This document shows positions 51,145-60,703 of a stretch of DNA of 64,000 bases, in pieces. Source of the stretch: Caulobacter endophyticus (GTDB taxonomy: Bacteria > Pseudomonadota > Alphaproteobacteria > Caulobacterales > Caulobacteraceae); contig NZ_QDKQ01000052.1 of the NCBI RefSeq assembly GCF_003116815.1, positions 1 to 64,000 of the forward strand. The letters are read 5' to 3'. Each line of letters opens with the position of its first letter. Position 1 is the first letter of the stretch. The position numbers and the translations under genes are program-made. The notes beneath the pieces are model-generated. The model was not told where the DNA came from. It did not search any database and saw nothing but the letters and a program-made list of their open reading frames with translations.

Positions 51145-53472
51145 ATGGCGACGGCGCGCACCGCGCAGGTGTTCATCACCAACACGACCGATGGCGACGC
51201 ATCGATCACCCTGTTCCACAATAATTCGGACTACGGCACCGAAAAGGCGGTCTGGACGGCGAAGCCGGGCCAGACGGTCGGGCCGATGACGGTGCACTTC
51301 AACACCGGGTTCGGATCGTTCACCGTCCTCGACTACTGGGCGTGCGAGATCAACGTTCTCAACGGCTCGACCCCGGGCCTGTATGAGAGCAGCGGCGTCC
51401 TTAACTACAGCAACTGGAAGGAATGCCAGCTGCAGTCGGCAGACGCTGGCCAGAACCTGACCTTCACGGTCGACACCCAGGGCTTCCGCATCAACCTGCG
51501 CTCGGGCGGCGAGTTCGCGAAGATGAACCCGGCCGAGCGCCGGACGGCCAAGGTCTGGGTGCGCAACGACACCGGCTCGGCCGCCACCATCACCCTGTTC
51601 CACAACAACAGCACCGACGGCACCCAGAGCGACACCTGGTACGCCCAGGCGGGCGAAAGCGTGGGTCCGCTGACCGTCTTCTTCCGCACCGGCCTGAACG
51701 TCGGGATGGTGCTGGACTACTGGTCGGTGAAGGTCGCGGTCGAGGGCGGCGCCTCGGCGGGCATCTACCAGAACGACGGCGCGCCGATCATCGGCATCCT
51801 GGATTCCTGGGCGCACTGGAAGGAGTGCCAGCTGCAGTCGGCCGACGTCGACAAGAACATCACCCTGTCGGCCAGCCTCAGCACATTCGCGATCAACCTG
51901 CCCTCGGGCGGCGATCAGGCGGCCATGCGCAAGGTCGCGCCGTACACCCCGATCGACAACGTCTTCGTGCTGATGCTGGAGAACCACTCGTTCGACAACG
52001 TCTTCGCCTTCTCGGGGATTCCGGGCCTGCGCGTCGCCACGCCCGCGAACGCCAACAGCTTCGAAGGCAAGAGCTACCCTGCCGGGTCGAACGCCCCGGT
52101 GGCCATGCCCACCGACCCCGGCCACGAGTTCAAGGACGTGGTCGAGCAACTGTGCGGACCAGGCGCGGCCCTGCCGAACGGCGGCCCCTACGGCCACATC
52201 GACAACTCCGGCTTCGTGGCCAACTACGCCACCAGCGCCTCGGAAGGCGGCCCGCCGCCGACGTCCGAGCACTGGGGCAAGATCATGCTGGGCTTCGACA
52301 CCAAAAACCAGCTGCCGGTCACCTACCAACTGGCCACCAACTTCGCCGTCTGCGACACGTGGCACTCGTCCCTGCCCGGTCCCACCTGGCCCAACCGCTT
52401 CTTCGTGCACGGCGCCTCGTCGGGCGGCTGGACCAATTCGCCCGGCAAGGCCGACATGGCCGCATGGATGACGGTCGCGGGCTTCACCTATCCCAGCGGC
52501 GCCTCGATCTTCGACCGGCTGAACGGCGCGAACCTGGGCTGGCGGATCTATGCCGACGAGTACGGCACCCTGGCCGGCTCCATCCCCCAGGTCGCCTCGC
52601 TGAAGGGCGTGAAGTACAAGATCAACACCAGCGGCTTCTCGAACTTCGCCAACGACCTGCAGGGCCCCTACCCCTACGCCTACACTTTCATCGAGCCGAA
52701 CTACGGCGACGTGACCGGCAACACCTACACCGGCGGGTCCTCGCAGCACCCGATGGACTCGATGGCGCGCGGCGAGGCCCTGATCAAGGCGACCTACGAG
52801 GCGATCCGCAACTCGCCGGTCTGGGAACGCAGCCTGCTGATCGTCACCTATGACGAACACGGCGGCTTCTACGACAGCGTCGAGCCGCCGGCCGCACCGC
52901 CTCCGAATGACGGCAGCCCCCTTGATTCAAGGATCAACACGGGCGGCTTCATGTTCGACCGCTACGGCGTTCGGGTGCCGGCCATCGTGATCTCGCCCCG
53001 CATCGGCAAGGGCGTGGTCGACCACACCCTCTATGACCACGCCTCGGTGCCGGCGACGCTGGAACGCCTCTATGGCCTGCAGCCGATGACCGACCGCGAC
53101 CGCCTGGCCAAGGACGTTCTGCACCTGCTGACCCTGCCCGCCCCACGCACCGACTGCCCGACCGTGCTGGCCTCGCCGGCGCCGGAAGCGGTGGCCTTCG
53201 CCGCCGCCAAGGCCCAGGAGCCCCGCCCGGCCCCGAACCAGCCGATCCCGGACAGCGGCAATCTGCAGGGCTTCCTGCAGGTTCTGGCCAAGACCGACAT
53301 CGAACTGGCGCGCGGCGATCCGGCGGCGGTCCAGGCCATCCAGGCCCAGGTCGCCCGGATCGACACCGTGGGCGAGGCCGAGGCCTATGCCCGGGCCGTT
53401 ACGACGCGGGCCGAACTGGCGCGCGCCGCCCGCGAGGCCGCCTCGCATCCGCCGCCCCCGTCGGGTAGCTGA
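51145..53472 (+). CDS. Phospholipase C / acid phosphatase-type phosphoesterase with duplicated N-terminal domain
   Basis: The 775-residue protein begins with two tandem beta-rich repeats of about 120 residues (about 8-122 and 136-257), each with ITLFHNNS, W----G--VGP-TV-F-TG, VLDYW, WKECQLQSAD and INL-SGG. Then follows a PF04185 phosphoesterase core (VFVLMLENHSFDNVFAF, WHSSLPGPTWPNRFFVHGAS, VTYDEHGGFYD) and an Ala-rich C-terminal helix region. The core hydrolyses phospholipid or phosphomonoester bonds. No signal peptide precedes the repeats. AAGGAG is 7 bases before ATG 51145. The repeats look like a binding domain I cannot name. Confidence 0.85.
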   Translation: MATARTAQVFITNTTDGDASITLFHNNSDYGTEKAVWTAKPGQTVGPMTVHFNTGFGSFTVLDYWACEINVLNGSTPGLYESSGVLNYSNWKECQLQSADAGQNLTFTVDTQGFRINLRSGGEFAKMNPAERRTAKVWVRNDTGSAATITLFHNNSTDGTQSDTWYAQAGESVGPLTVFFRTGLNVGMVLDYWSVKVAVEGGASAGIYQNDGAPIIGILDSWAHWKECQLQSADVDKNITLSASLSTFAINLPSGGDQAAMRKVAPYTPIDNVFVLMLENHSFDNVFAFSGIPGLRVATPANANSFEGKSYPAGSNAPVAMPTDPGHEFKDVVEQLCGPGAALPNGGPYGHIDNSGFVANYATSASEGGPPPTSEHWGKIMLGFDTKNQLPVTYQLATNFAVCDTWHSSLPGPTWPNRFFVHGASSGGWTNSPGKADMAAWMTVAGFTYPSGASIFDRLNGANLGWRIYADEYGTLAGSIPQVASLKGVKYKINTSGFSNFANDLQGPYPYAYTFIEPNYGDVTGNTYTGGSSQHPMDSMARGEALIKATYEAIRNSPVWERSLLIVTYDEHGGFYDSVEPPAAPPPNDGSPLDSRINTGGFMFDRYGVRVPAIVISPRIGKGVVDHTLYDHASVPATLERLYGLQPMTDRDRLAKDVLHLLTLPAPRTDCPTVLASPAPEAVAFAAAKAQEPRPAPNQPIPDSGNLQGFLQVLAKTDIELARGDPAAVQAIQAQVARIDTVGEAEAYARAVTTRAELARAAREAASHPPPPSGS

Positions 53473-53495
53473 TCGCTCGATCCCCCGAGAGACCA

Positions 53496-53525
53496 GAAGG
53501 CCCGGCGATCCCTCGCCGGGCCTTC
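53496..53525 (+). terminator. Intrinsic terminator of the phosphoesterase gene
   Basis: GAAGGCCCGGCG pairs with CGCCGGGCCTTC over ATCCCT and is followed by GCATTTT, 24 bases after the stop. Confidence 0.85.
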
Positions 53526-53560
53526 GCATTTTCGGTGAAGGAAAAATCGCAGGGTTGGCC

Positions 53561-53604
53561 TTGAATTAATATCGCGCACGATTAAATCGCTCTCACCAAT
53601 TCAA
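53561..53604. promoter_or_regulatory. Candidate OhrR operator region
   Basis: AT-rich dyads precede ohr: TTAAT-N10-ATTAA (53566-53585) inside TTGAATT ... AATTCAA (53561-53604). OhrR operators are AT-rich inverted repeats, so this is the probable peroxide-responsive control site. Confidence 0.5.
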
Positions 53605-53621
53605 TCGCAGGAGCGAACCCG

Positions 53622-54038
53622 ATGAGCACTCTCTACCAAACCCGCGCCACGGCCACCGGCGGCCGCGAAGGCGGCGTCCGCAGCAGCGACGGCCTGCTGG
53701 ACGTGCGCTTGGCCATGCCCAAGGCCCTGGGCGGCAAGGAAGACGGCACCAATCCCGAGCAGCTGTTCGCGGCGGGCTACGCCGCCTGCTTCCAGAGCGC
53801 CATGGCCTTCGTGGCCCGCCAGCAGAAGATCCCGCTGACCGCCTCGACCGTCACCGGCGTGGTGGGCCTGGCCGCGCAGGAAGTCGGCTTCAAGCTTGAG
53901 GTGGCGCTGGACGTTGAAACCCAGGGCCTTTCGCAGGAAGAGGCCGAAGCCCTGGTTGCAACCGCGCACCAGGTCTGCCCCTATTCCAACGCCACCCGCG
54001 GCAACATCGATGTCGCCCTCAACGTAAAGGCTGCATGA
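53622..54038 (+). CDS. ohr: Organic hydroperoxide resistance protein Ohr
   Basis: The 138-residue protein has the two catalytic cysteines in AAGYAACFQSAM and HQVCPYSNATR, plus the N-terminal YQTRATATGGREG. Ohr reduces organic and fatty-acid hydroperoxides using lipoylated proteins. AGGAG lies 9 bases before the ATG. The downstream ohrR gene overlaps it by 4 bases (ATGA). Confidence 0.95.
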   Translation: MSTLYQTRATATGGREGGVRSSDGLLDVRLAMPKALGGKEDGTNPEQLFAAGYAACFQSAMAFVARQQKIPLTASTVTGVVGLAAQEVGFKLEVALDVETQGLSQEEAEALVATAHQVCPYSNATRGNIDVALNVKAA

Positions 54039-54484
54039 CCTCGGACGCCGACAAAGCCCTGGACAAAGCGGTCGAGGTCTTGCGCCTCGACCGCCAGCTC
54101 TGCTTCGCCCTCTACAGCGCGGCCAATCGGGTCACGCGCCTGTACCGGCCGTTGCTGGACGCCCTGGGCCTGACCTACCCGCAGTACCTGGCCATGCTGG
54201 TGCTATGGGAGCACAGCCCGCGCACCGTGGGCGAGATGGGCCAGGCCCTGGACCTCGAATCCAGCACCCTGACCCCTCTGCTGAAGCGGCTGGAAGGCGC
54301 GGGCCTGATCGCCCGCAGCCGCGATCCCGACGACGAGCGGCGAGTGATCATCTCGCTGACCGACGCCGGCGACGCCATGCGCGACCAGGCCCTGGGCGTC
54401 GCCGAGCAGTTCTTCTGCAAGCTGGACACGCCGCTGCCGGAACTGGTGGACCTGCGCGAGCGGCTTAAGCGGCTGGCGGTCTGA
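54035..54484 (+). CDS. ohrR: MarR-family organic peroxide sensor OhrR
   Basis: The 149-residue repressor has the peroxide-sensing Cys in RLDRQLCFALYSAANRVTRLYRP and the winged helix (LDLESSTLTPLLKRLEGAGLIARSRDPDDERRVIISLT). Oxidation of the Cys releases DNA. It is translationally coupled to ohr, so it probably represses its own operon through the AT-rich dyads upstream. Confidence 0.93.
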   Translation: MTSDADKALDKAVEVLRLDRQLCFALYSAANRVTRLYRPLLDALGLTYPQYLAMLVLWEHSPRTVGEMGQALDLESSTLTPLLKRLEGAGLIARSRDPDDERRVIISLTDAGDAMRDQALGVAEQFFCKLDTPLPELVDLRERLKRLAV

Positions 54485-54489
54485 CCTAT

Positions 54490-54520
54490 CGCCCCCTTCC
54501 CCTCGATGGGGGAAGGGCGC
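54490..54520. repeat. Dispersed palindromic repeat, short copy
   Basis: CGCCCCCTTCCCC-TCGAT-GGGGGAAGGGCGC; single palindrome of the window's repeat family directly after ohrR, where it may also act in termination. Confidence 0.75.
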
Positions 54521-54589
54521 CCAATCCTGAAAGGTCTACGAAGACCTCTCCCCATGGCGCACGCGCTTCCAACCCGCTAAACCCGCGCC

Positions 54590-56230
54590 ATGCTGCGTCT
54601 TTCCGAACTTAAGCTGCCCCTGGACCATCCGCCGGAGGCCATGGCTCCGGCCATTTGCGCGCGCCTGGGGATCGACCCGGCCGACCTGCTGGAGGTCAAG
54701 CTCTGGCGGCGCGCCCACGACGCGCGCAGGAAGTCGGCGATCCTGATGGTCTACACGGTGGACGTGGCTCTGCGTGACGAGGCCGCCGTGCTGGAGCGCT
54801 TCAAGGCCGACAGCCAGGTGCGCCCGACGCCCGACACCGACTACCGCTTCACCGCCCGCGCACCCGAAGGCTTCGACGGCCCGCGCCCGGTAGTGATCGG
54901 CGCTGGTCCCTGCGGCCTGTTCGCGGGCCTGATCCTGGCGCAGATGGGCTTCAAGCCCATCATCCTCGACCGCGGCAAGGTGGTGCGCGAGCGGACCAAG
55001 GATACCTGGGCCCTGTGGCGCAAGAGCGAGCTGAATCCGGAGTCGAACGTCCAGTTCGGCGAAGGCGGCGCAGGCACCTTCTCGGACGGCAAGCTCTACA
55101 GCCAGATCAAGGATTCCCGTTTCCTGGGCCGCAAGGTGCTGGAGGAGTTCGTCGCGGCCGGCGCGCCCGAGGAGATCCTCACCGAGGCCCACCCGCACAT
55201 CGGCACCTTCCGCCTGGTGCACATGGTCGAGAACATCCGCGCCCTGATCGAGGGCCTGGGCGGCGAGTACCGCTGGCAGCACCGGGTGACCGACTTCGAG
55301 ATCGAGGCGGGCGAGGACGGCCAGCGCAGGCTCAAGGGCCTGCACCTGTCGACCGGCGAGTATCTGGAGACCGAGCACGTGGTGCTGGCCGTCGGCCACT
55401 CCTCGCGCGACACCTTCCAGACCCTCTATGATCGCGGCGTCCACATCGAGGCCAAGCCGTTTTCGATCGGCGTGCGCATCGAGCATCCGCAGTCGTGGAT
55501 GGACAAGGCCCGCTTCGGCGCCTGCGCCGGCCATCCGGACCTGGGGGCCGCCGACTACAGCCTGTCGCATCACTGCGCCAACGGCCGCACGGTCTACAGC
55601 TTCTGCATGTGCCCGGGCGGCACGGTGGTGGCGGCGACCTCGGAGCCGAACCGGGTGGTGACCAACGGCATGAGCCAGTATTCGCGCAACGAGCGCAACG
55701 CCAACTCCGGCTTCGTCGTGGCCATCGATCCCGAGCGCGACTATCCGGGCCACCCGCTGGCCGGCATCGAATTCCAGCGCAAGTGGGAGAGCCTGGCCTT
55801 CACCGCCGGCGGCGGCGACTACAAGGCTCCTGCCCAGAAGGTCGGCGACTTCCTGGCCGGCCGTCCATCGGAAGCCCTGGGCGAGGTCTCGCCCTCGTAC
55901 AAGCCGGGCATCAGGATGACGGATCTGGCCGAATGCCTTCCGCCGTTCGTGCTGGAGGCCATGCGCGAGGCCCTGCCGATGTTCGGCCGCCAGATCGCCG
56001 GCTATGACCACCCCGACGTGCTGATGACGGGCGTCGAGACCCGCACCTCCTCGCCGATCCGCATTACGCGCGGCAAGGACGGCCAGAGCCTCAACACCGC
56101 TGGCCTGTTCCCGGCCGGCGAAGGCGCGGGCTATGCCGGCGGCATCCTCTCGGCAGGCGTTGACGGCATCAAGGTGGCCGAGGCGGTGGCGGCGGCCTAT
56201 GTGGCCAGGGGCTGGGCGAAGGCGATCTGA
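54590..56230 (+). CDS. FAD-dependent dehydrogenase/oxidoreductase (COG2509-type)
   Basis: The 546-residue flavoprotein has a short N-terminal domain, then VVIGAGPCGLFAGLILAQMGFKPIILDRG (FAD binding, about residues 101-130), NVQFGEGGAGTFSDGKLYS, and a C-terminal NTAGLFPAGEGAGYAGGILSAGVDG typical of the family (predicted FAD-dependent dehydrogenases). The reaction is unknown. It follows ohrR on the same strand beyond a repeat, so it may be separate from the peroxide operon. Confidence 0.85.
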   Translation: MLRLSELKLPLDHPPEAMAPAICARLGIDPADLLEVKLWRRAHDARRKSAILMVYTVDVALRDEAAVLERFKADSQVRPTPDTDYRFTARAPEGFDGPRPVVIGAGPCGLFAGLILAQMGFKPIILDRGKVVRERTKDTWALWRKSELNPESNVQFGEGGAGTFSDGKLYSQIKDSRFLGRKVLEEFVAAGAPEEILTEAHPHIGTFRLVHMVENIRALIEGLGGEYRWQHRVTDFEIEAGEDGQRRLKGLHLSTGEYLETEHVVLAVGHSSRDTFQTLYDRGVHIEAKPFSIGVRIEHPQSWMDKARFGACAGHPDLGAADYSLSHHCANGRTVYSFCMCPGGTVVAATSEPNRVVTNGMSQYSRNERNANSGFVVAIDPERDYPGHPLAGIEFQRKWESLAFTAGGGDYKAPAQKVGDFLAGRPSEALGEVSPSYKPGIRMTDLAECLPPFVLEAMREALPMFGRQIAGYDHPDVLMTGVETRTSSPIRITRGKDGQSLNTAGLFPAGEGAGYAGGILSAGVDGIKVAEAVAAAYVARGWAKAI

Positions 56231-56437
56231 TCCCGCCTCGCTCTTTCCCAGCCTTGCGACGCATACTCGGCCCGAACAACGCCTGGAATATCGAAATTCA
56301 ATTCAGCTATCGCAAAAAGAGCATCGCGAATTCAAGGCCCGTTCACGCGACTAAATATGCAATGGATTGCTGATATTGGAATTTAACCTTGATGCGCTAG
56401 GCTGAAGTCTAGTCGGCGCTTCGGGGGACTTGGATCA

Positions 56438-57988
56438 ATGGCTCAGGCGGTCGCCAAGGACGCCCTGCTCGTCAACGCCAGTTCGTTCTTCGAGGTCTCG
56501 CTCGACCTGCTGATCATTCGCGACCTGGCGGGCGTGGTGCTGAAGGCCAGCCGCTCGTGGGAGACGCAGCTGGGCCACCGGCCCGAGGAGATGGAGGGCC
56601 GACCGCTGCTGCGCCTGGTGCATCCCGACGACATGCCGGGCACGCGCGACAGCGTCGTCGAGGTCGAGAACCGCAGGGACGGCGACCCCGTCCTGGGCTT
56701 CATCAACCGCTATCGCCATGCCGACGGCCACTACCGCACGCTGGAATGGCGGGCCCAGCGCTCGGGCGACCGCATCTATGGCGTGGCCCGCGACGTCACC
56801 GACCGCGTTGCGGCCGAACGCCAGCTGATCGAGGCCAAGGCCGCGGCCGAGGCGGCCAACCGCGCCAAGAGCGACTTCCTGGCCAATATCAGCCACGAGA
56901 TCCGTACGCCGTTGAACGGCGTCATCGGCATCGTCGACGCCCTGTCGCGCACCGCGCTGACGCCCGAACAGGTCGAGATGATCGAGCTCGTGCGCGACTC
57001 CGGCGCGACGCTGGAGCGGCTGGTGTCCGACTTCCTCGACGTCTCCAAGATCGAAGCCGGCCAGTTGCAGCTGGAGAACCGCTCGTTCAACCTCGACCAG
57101 GCGCTTCGACCCGGGGTCGAGGTCATGCGCCGCCGGGCGCAGGAGAAGGGCCTCTCCTTCACCGTCGAGCGCCCGCCGATGACTGGTGGCCGCCACCTGG
57201 GCGACGGCATGCGGCTGAGCCAGGTGATCGGCAACCTTCTGTCGAACGCCATCAAGTTCACCGACCACGGCGGGATCGTCCTGCGCGTCGTCTCAAGCGA
57301 GGCCGACGGCCGCACGCACCTGACCTTCGAAATCGAGGATACCGGCATCGGCTTCGACGCCGACCAGGCCGCGACGCTGTTCACCCGCTTTGGCCAGGCC
57401 GACGAGTCGATCAGCCGCCGCTTCGGCGGCACGGGCCTGGGGCTGGCGATCTGTCGGTCGTTGGTCGAGATGATGGGCGGCGAGATCTCGGCGACGTCGC
57501 GGCCCGGCGTCGGCAGCCGCTTCACGGTCTCGGTCAGCCTGCCCCGCCTGCAGGACGCCGTCGGGGTGGACGCCGCGGCCGTGCCGCCTCCCGAGCCCGT
57601 CGACCTGTCCGACCATCCCCTGCGCGTGCTGCTGGTCGAGGACCATCCGACCAACCAGCGGGTGGCCCAATTGATCCTGGCCAGCCAGGGCGCAGATGTC
57701 GTCACCGTGGGCGACGGCTTCGAGGCGATCGCCGCCTTCGGCGAAAGCTCTTTCGACATCGTGCTGATGGATATGCAGATGCCGCGCATGGACGGCCTGA
57801 CCGCCACGCGCGCCATCCGCGCCCTGGAGATCGAGCGTGGAGCCGCACGCACGCCGATCATCATGCTCAGCGCCAACGCGCTGATGAAGCACCGCAACGA
57901 GGCCCTGACCGCCGGCGCCGACCTGCACGTGGCCAAGCCGATCACGGCCGCCAACCTGCTGGCGGGGATCCAGGCGGCGGTGGCCTGA
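56438..57988 (+). CDS. PAS-domain hybrid histidine kinase (orphan, cytoplasmic)
   Basis: The 516-residue protein has a PAS domain (about residues 15-130; [31 protein letters not shown]), the acceptor His153 in [15 protein letters not shown], a HATPase domain ([26 protein letters not shown]) and a receiver with Asp445 ([13 protein letters not shown]) and Lys in VAKPI. No membrane spans and no linked regulator. The 200 bases upstream are AT-richer than the genes and hold its promoter. Confidence 0.9.
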   Translation: MAQAVAKDALLVNASSFFEVSLDLLIIRDLAGVVLKASRSWETQLGHRPEEMEGRPLLRLVHPDDMPGTRDSVVEVENRRDGDPVLGFINRYRHADGHYRTLEWRAQRSGDRIYGVARDVTDRVAAERQLIEAKAAAEAANRAKSDFLANISHEIRTPLNGVIGIVDALSRTALTPEQVEMIELVRDSGATLERLVSDFLDVSKIEAGQLQLENRSFNLDQALRPGVEVMRRRAQEKGLSFTVERPPMTGGRHLGDGMRLSQVIGNLLSNAIKFTDHGGIVLRVVSSEADGRTHLTFEIEDTGIGFDADQAATLFTRFGQADESISRRFGGTGLGLAICRSLVEMMGGEISATSRPGVGSRFTVSVSLPRLQDAVGVDAAAVPPPEPVDLSDHPLRVLLVEDHPTNQRVAQLILASQGADVVTVGDGFEAIAAFGESSFDIVLMDMQMPRMDGLTATRAIRALEIERGAARTPIIMLSANALMKHRNEALTAGADLHVAKPITAANLLAGIQAAVA

Positions 57989-57998
57989 AGCCAAGCAA

Positions 57999-58028
57999 AA
58001 GGCCCGGACGATCGCTCGCCCGGGCCTT
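57999..58028. terminator. Bidirectional terminator
   Basis: AAGGCCCGG pairs with CCGGGCCTT over 12 bases, followed by CGCTTTTT on the plus strand and TTGCTTGG on the minus strand, between the convergent hybrid kinase and ahpF. Confidence 0.8.
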
Positions 58029-58052
58029 CGCTTTTTCAGTCTCTAAAGCCGA

Positions 58053-59633
58053 TCAGGCCGCTTCGGCCTGCTCCGTGGGAAGGCGGATCAGGTAGTCGAA
58101 GGCCGACAGCGAGGCCTTGGCGCCCTCGCCCATGGCGATGATGATCTGCTTGTACGGCGTGGTGGTCGCATCGCCCGCCGCGAAGACCCCCGGCATGGTC
58201 GTCTCGCCGCGATAGTCGACTTCGATCTCGCCGCGGTTGGAGAGGGCCACGCCCGAGTCCTTCAGCCACTCGGTGTTGGGCACCAGGCCGATCTGCACGA
58301 ACACGCCTTCCAGGTCGACGCGGTGGGCCACGTCGTGGTTGCGGTCCTTGTAGGTCAGGCCGTTCACCTTCGAACCATCGCCATGGATCTCGGTGGTCAT
58401 GGCCGAGGTGACGATGGTGACGTTGGGCAGGCTGGCGAGCTTACGCTGCAGGACGGCGTCGGCGCGCAGCTGGCTGTCGTACTCGATCAGGGTGACGTGG
58501 GCGACGATGCCGGCCAGGTCGATGGCCGCCTCGACGCCGCTGTTGCCGCCGCCGATCACCGCCACGCGCTTGCCCTTGAACAGCGGGCCGTCGCAGTGCG
58601 GGCAATAGGCCACGCCCTTGTTCTTGTATTCGGCCTCGCCGGGCACGTTGACGTTCCGCCAGCGGGCGCCGGTGGACAGGATCACGGTGCGCGACTTCAG
58701 GCTGGCGCCGTTCTCGAGCTTGACCTCGATCAGGCCGCCCGGGGCCTTGGGGGCCACCAGGCCGACGGCCTTCTGCAGGTTCATCACGTCGACGTCGTAC
58801 TGCTTGACGTGCTGCTCCAGCGCCGTGGCCAGCTTGGGGCCTTCGGTGTGCTGCACCGAGATGAAGTTCTCGATGGCCATGGTGTCGAGCACCTGGCCGC
58901 CGAAGCGCTCGGCGGCGACACCGGTGCGAATGCCCTTGCGGGCGGCGTAGACGGCCGCGGCCGCGCCGGCGGGACCACCGCCGATGACCAGCACCTCGAA
59001 GGCGTCCTTGGTCTTGATCTTTTCGGCCATGCGGGCTTCGGCGCCGGTGTCGAGCTTGGCCAGGATCTGCTCGACGTCCATGCGGCCCTGACCGAACGGC
59101 TGGCCGTTCAGCAGGATGGTCGGCACGGCCATGACCTGGCGCTCTTCGACTTCAGCCTGGAACAGGGCGCCGTCGATGGCGACGTGACGGATGCGGGGGT
59201 TCAGCGCGCTCATGGTGTTGAGCGCCTGCACCACGTCGGGGCAGTTCTGGCAGGACTGCGAGAAATAGGTTTCGAAGCTGTAGTCGCCGTCCAGGGCCTT
59301 GATGCGCTCGATCACCTCGGCGTCGAGGCGCGGCGGGTGGCCGCCGACATGCAGCAGCGCCAGCACCAGCGAGGTGAACTCGTGGCCCAGCGGCAGGCCG
59401 GCGAAGCGCACATCGGCGTCGCCCGCCGCACGGGTGATGGCGAAGGAGGGCTTGCGGGCGTCGGCGCCGGCGAGGTTGAGGCTGACCTTGTCGGACGTCG
59501 CGGCGACGTCTTCCAGCAGGGCCAGCATGTCCTTGGAACCCTTGTCGTCGCCGAGCGACGCGACCAGTTCGATCGGCTGGCGCAGGTTCTGCAGGTAGGT
59601 GCTCAGTTGGGTCTTCAGACCAGCGTCCAGCAT
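58053..59633 (-). CDS. ahpF: Alkyl hydroperoxide reductase subunit F
   Basis: The 526-residue flavoprotein has the N-terminal thioredoxin-like pair with CQNC ([13 protein letters not shown]), FAD domain [21 protein letters not shown], the redox CPHC in [14 protein letters not shown] and NAD domain [14 protein letters not shown]. It reduces AhpC with NAD(P)H. MLDAGLK (59633) is the standard start; upstream in-frame codons overlap the ahpC intergenic gap. It is 126 bases downstream of ahpC. Confidence 0.95.
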   Translation of the reverse strand: MLDAGLKTQLSTYLQNLRQPIELVASLGDDKGSKDMLALLEDVAATSDKVSLNLAGADARKPSFAITRAAGDADVRFAGLPLGHEFTSLVLALLHVGGHPPRLDAEVIERIKALDGDYSFETYFSQSCQNCPDVVQALNTMSALNPRIRHVAIDGALFQAEVEERQVMAVPTILLNGQPFGQGRMDVEQILAKLDTGAEARMAEKIKTKDAFEVLVIGGGPAGAAAAVYAARKGIRTGVAAERFGGQVLDTMAIENFISVQHTEGPKLATALEQHVKQYDVDVMNLQKAVGLVAPKAPGGLIEVKLENGASLKSRTVILSTGARWRNVNVPGEAEYKNKGVAYCPHCDGPLFKGKRVAVIGGGNSGVEAAIDLAGIVAHVTLIEYDSQLRADAVLQRKLASLPNVTIVTSAMTTEIHGDGSKVNGLTYKDRNHDVAHRVDLEGVFVQIGLVPNTEWLKDSGVALSNRGEIEVDYRGETTMPGVFAAGDATTTPYKQIIIAMGEGAKASLSAFDYLIRLPTEQAEAA

Positions 59634-59759
59634 GACGGGCTCCCAGAAAACGAGGGGGAGGAGGAAGTGCGTTCGATTTTCGGGGGAGGATCGAACGCGG
59701 CGAACGATCGGAGGGTTGCGCCGCCGCTGTTCAGCGGCGGCGCGGTAGCTCAAGTAGTC

Positions 59760-60323
59760 TTAGATCTTGCCGACGAGGTCGAGCGAGGGGGCCAGGGTCT
59801 TTTCACCCTCTTCCCACTTGGCCGGGCAGACTTCGCCCGGGTGCGAGGCCACGTACTGGGCGGCCTTGATCTTGCGCAGCAGCTCGATGGCGTTGCGGCC
59901 GATGCCTTCGGCGGTCACTTCCATGAACTGGATCACGCCTTCCGGGTCGACCAGGAAGGTGCCGCGGTCGGCCAGGCCGACGCCCGGACGCATGATCTCG
60001 AAGTTGTTGGTGATCGCGCCCGAGGGGTCGCCGACCATGTGGTACTTGATCTTGCCGATGGCCGGCGAGCTGTCGTGCCAGGCCTTGTGCGAGAAGTGGG
60101 TGTCGGTCGACACGGCGTAGATCTCGACGCCCAGGCGGGTGAAGACGTCGTAGTTGTCGGCCAGGTCTTCCAGTTCGGTCGGGCACACGAAGGTGAAGTC
60201 GGCCGGGTAGAAGAAGAAGACCGACCACTTGCCCTTGGTGTCGGCGTCGCTGACCGTGACGAACTTGCCGTCCTTGTACGACTGGGCGGTGAAGGATTTG
60301 ATCGTGGTGTTGATCAGCGACAT
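59760..60323 (-). CDS. ahpC: Alkyl hydroperoxide reductase subunit C (typical 2-Cys peroxiredoxin)
   Basis: The 187-residue enzyme has peroxidatic Cys47 in [13 protein letters not shown] and the resolving Cys in [10 protein letters not shown] near residue 166. It reduces hydrogen peroxide, alkyl hydroperoxides and peroxynitrite, recharged by AhpF. It is the first gene of ahpC-ahpF. An OxyR-like motif with four tetramers lies 59-95 bases upstream. Confidence 0.96.
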   Translation of the reverse strand: MSLINTTIKSFTAQSYKDGKFVTVSDADTKGKWSVFFFYPADFTFVCPTELEDLADNYDVFTRLGVEIYAVSTDTHFSHKAWHDSSPAIGKIKYHMVGDPSGAITNNFEIMRPGVGLADRGTFLVDPEGVIQFMEVTAEGIGRNAIELLRKIKAAQYVASHPGEVCPAKWEEGEKTLAPSLDLVGKI

Positions 60324-60381
60324 GGGACGCTCCGTTGGAAAAGGATGCGTCGTAGGTATCGCGATGCAGCAAATAGGTCCA

Positions 60382-60418
60382 ATCGATAAAATCAGTTCCG
60401 AAGATAGATCCTGCCTAT
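60382..60418. promoter_or_regulatory. Candidate OxyR binding site upstream of ahpC
   Basis: ATCG-N7-CAGT-N7-ATAG-N7-CTAT: the last two tetramers match ATAG-N7-CTAT exactly, and the spacing of 7 is kept through all four. The position suits activation of ahpC under peroxide stress. Confidence 0.5.
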
Positions 60419-60425
60419 TCGGCTT

Positions 60426-60605
60426 TCAGGAGGCCTTCTGCTCAAGCTTTGCCGTGGCCGGCGCTTGCGGCGCATAGGGTTCGGCGTCGGGCAGGCAGCG
60501 CACCAGGACCTCTACGGTGAGCTCTCGGTCGGTGATGATCGGCGGCGCCTCGCCGAACACCGCTCGCCAAAGTTCGGCCAGTTCTTCGCAGGTGCGGTCG
60601 GTCAC
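60426..60605 (-). CDS. Small acidic protein (59 aa), hypothetical
   Basis: The product VTDRTCEELAELWRAVFG... is acidic and amphipathic with LTVEVLVRCLPDAEPY near the middle. The GTG start at 60605 follows GAGGA at 7 bases. It ends 8 bases before the OxyR-like site, just upstream of ahpC on the same strand. No known family. Confidence 0.45.
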   Translation of the reverse strand: MTDRTCEELAELWRAVFGEAPPIITDRELTVEVLVRCLPDAEPYAPQAPATAKLEQKAS

Positions 60606-60687
60606 GTGAAATCCTCGTTTCCGAGCAAAGAAAGCCTTATGCGGCAAGGGGTTGCTGGTTAACGAGCGTGGCTGGAAGCGTTTTTTC

Positions 60688-60703
60688 CCCTCATCGAGAG
60701 GGG
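60688..60703. repeat. Short palindromic repeat fragment
   Basis: CCCCTC-ATCGA-GAGGGG, a minimal copy of the dispersed family overlapping the 3' end of the esterase gene. Confidence 0.5.

Noticed and set aside
56380..56400. CtrA site before the PAS hybrid kinase
   Set aside because: Only one TTAA half is present; no second half at the 7-base spacing.
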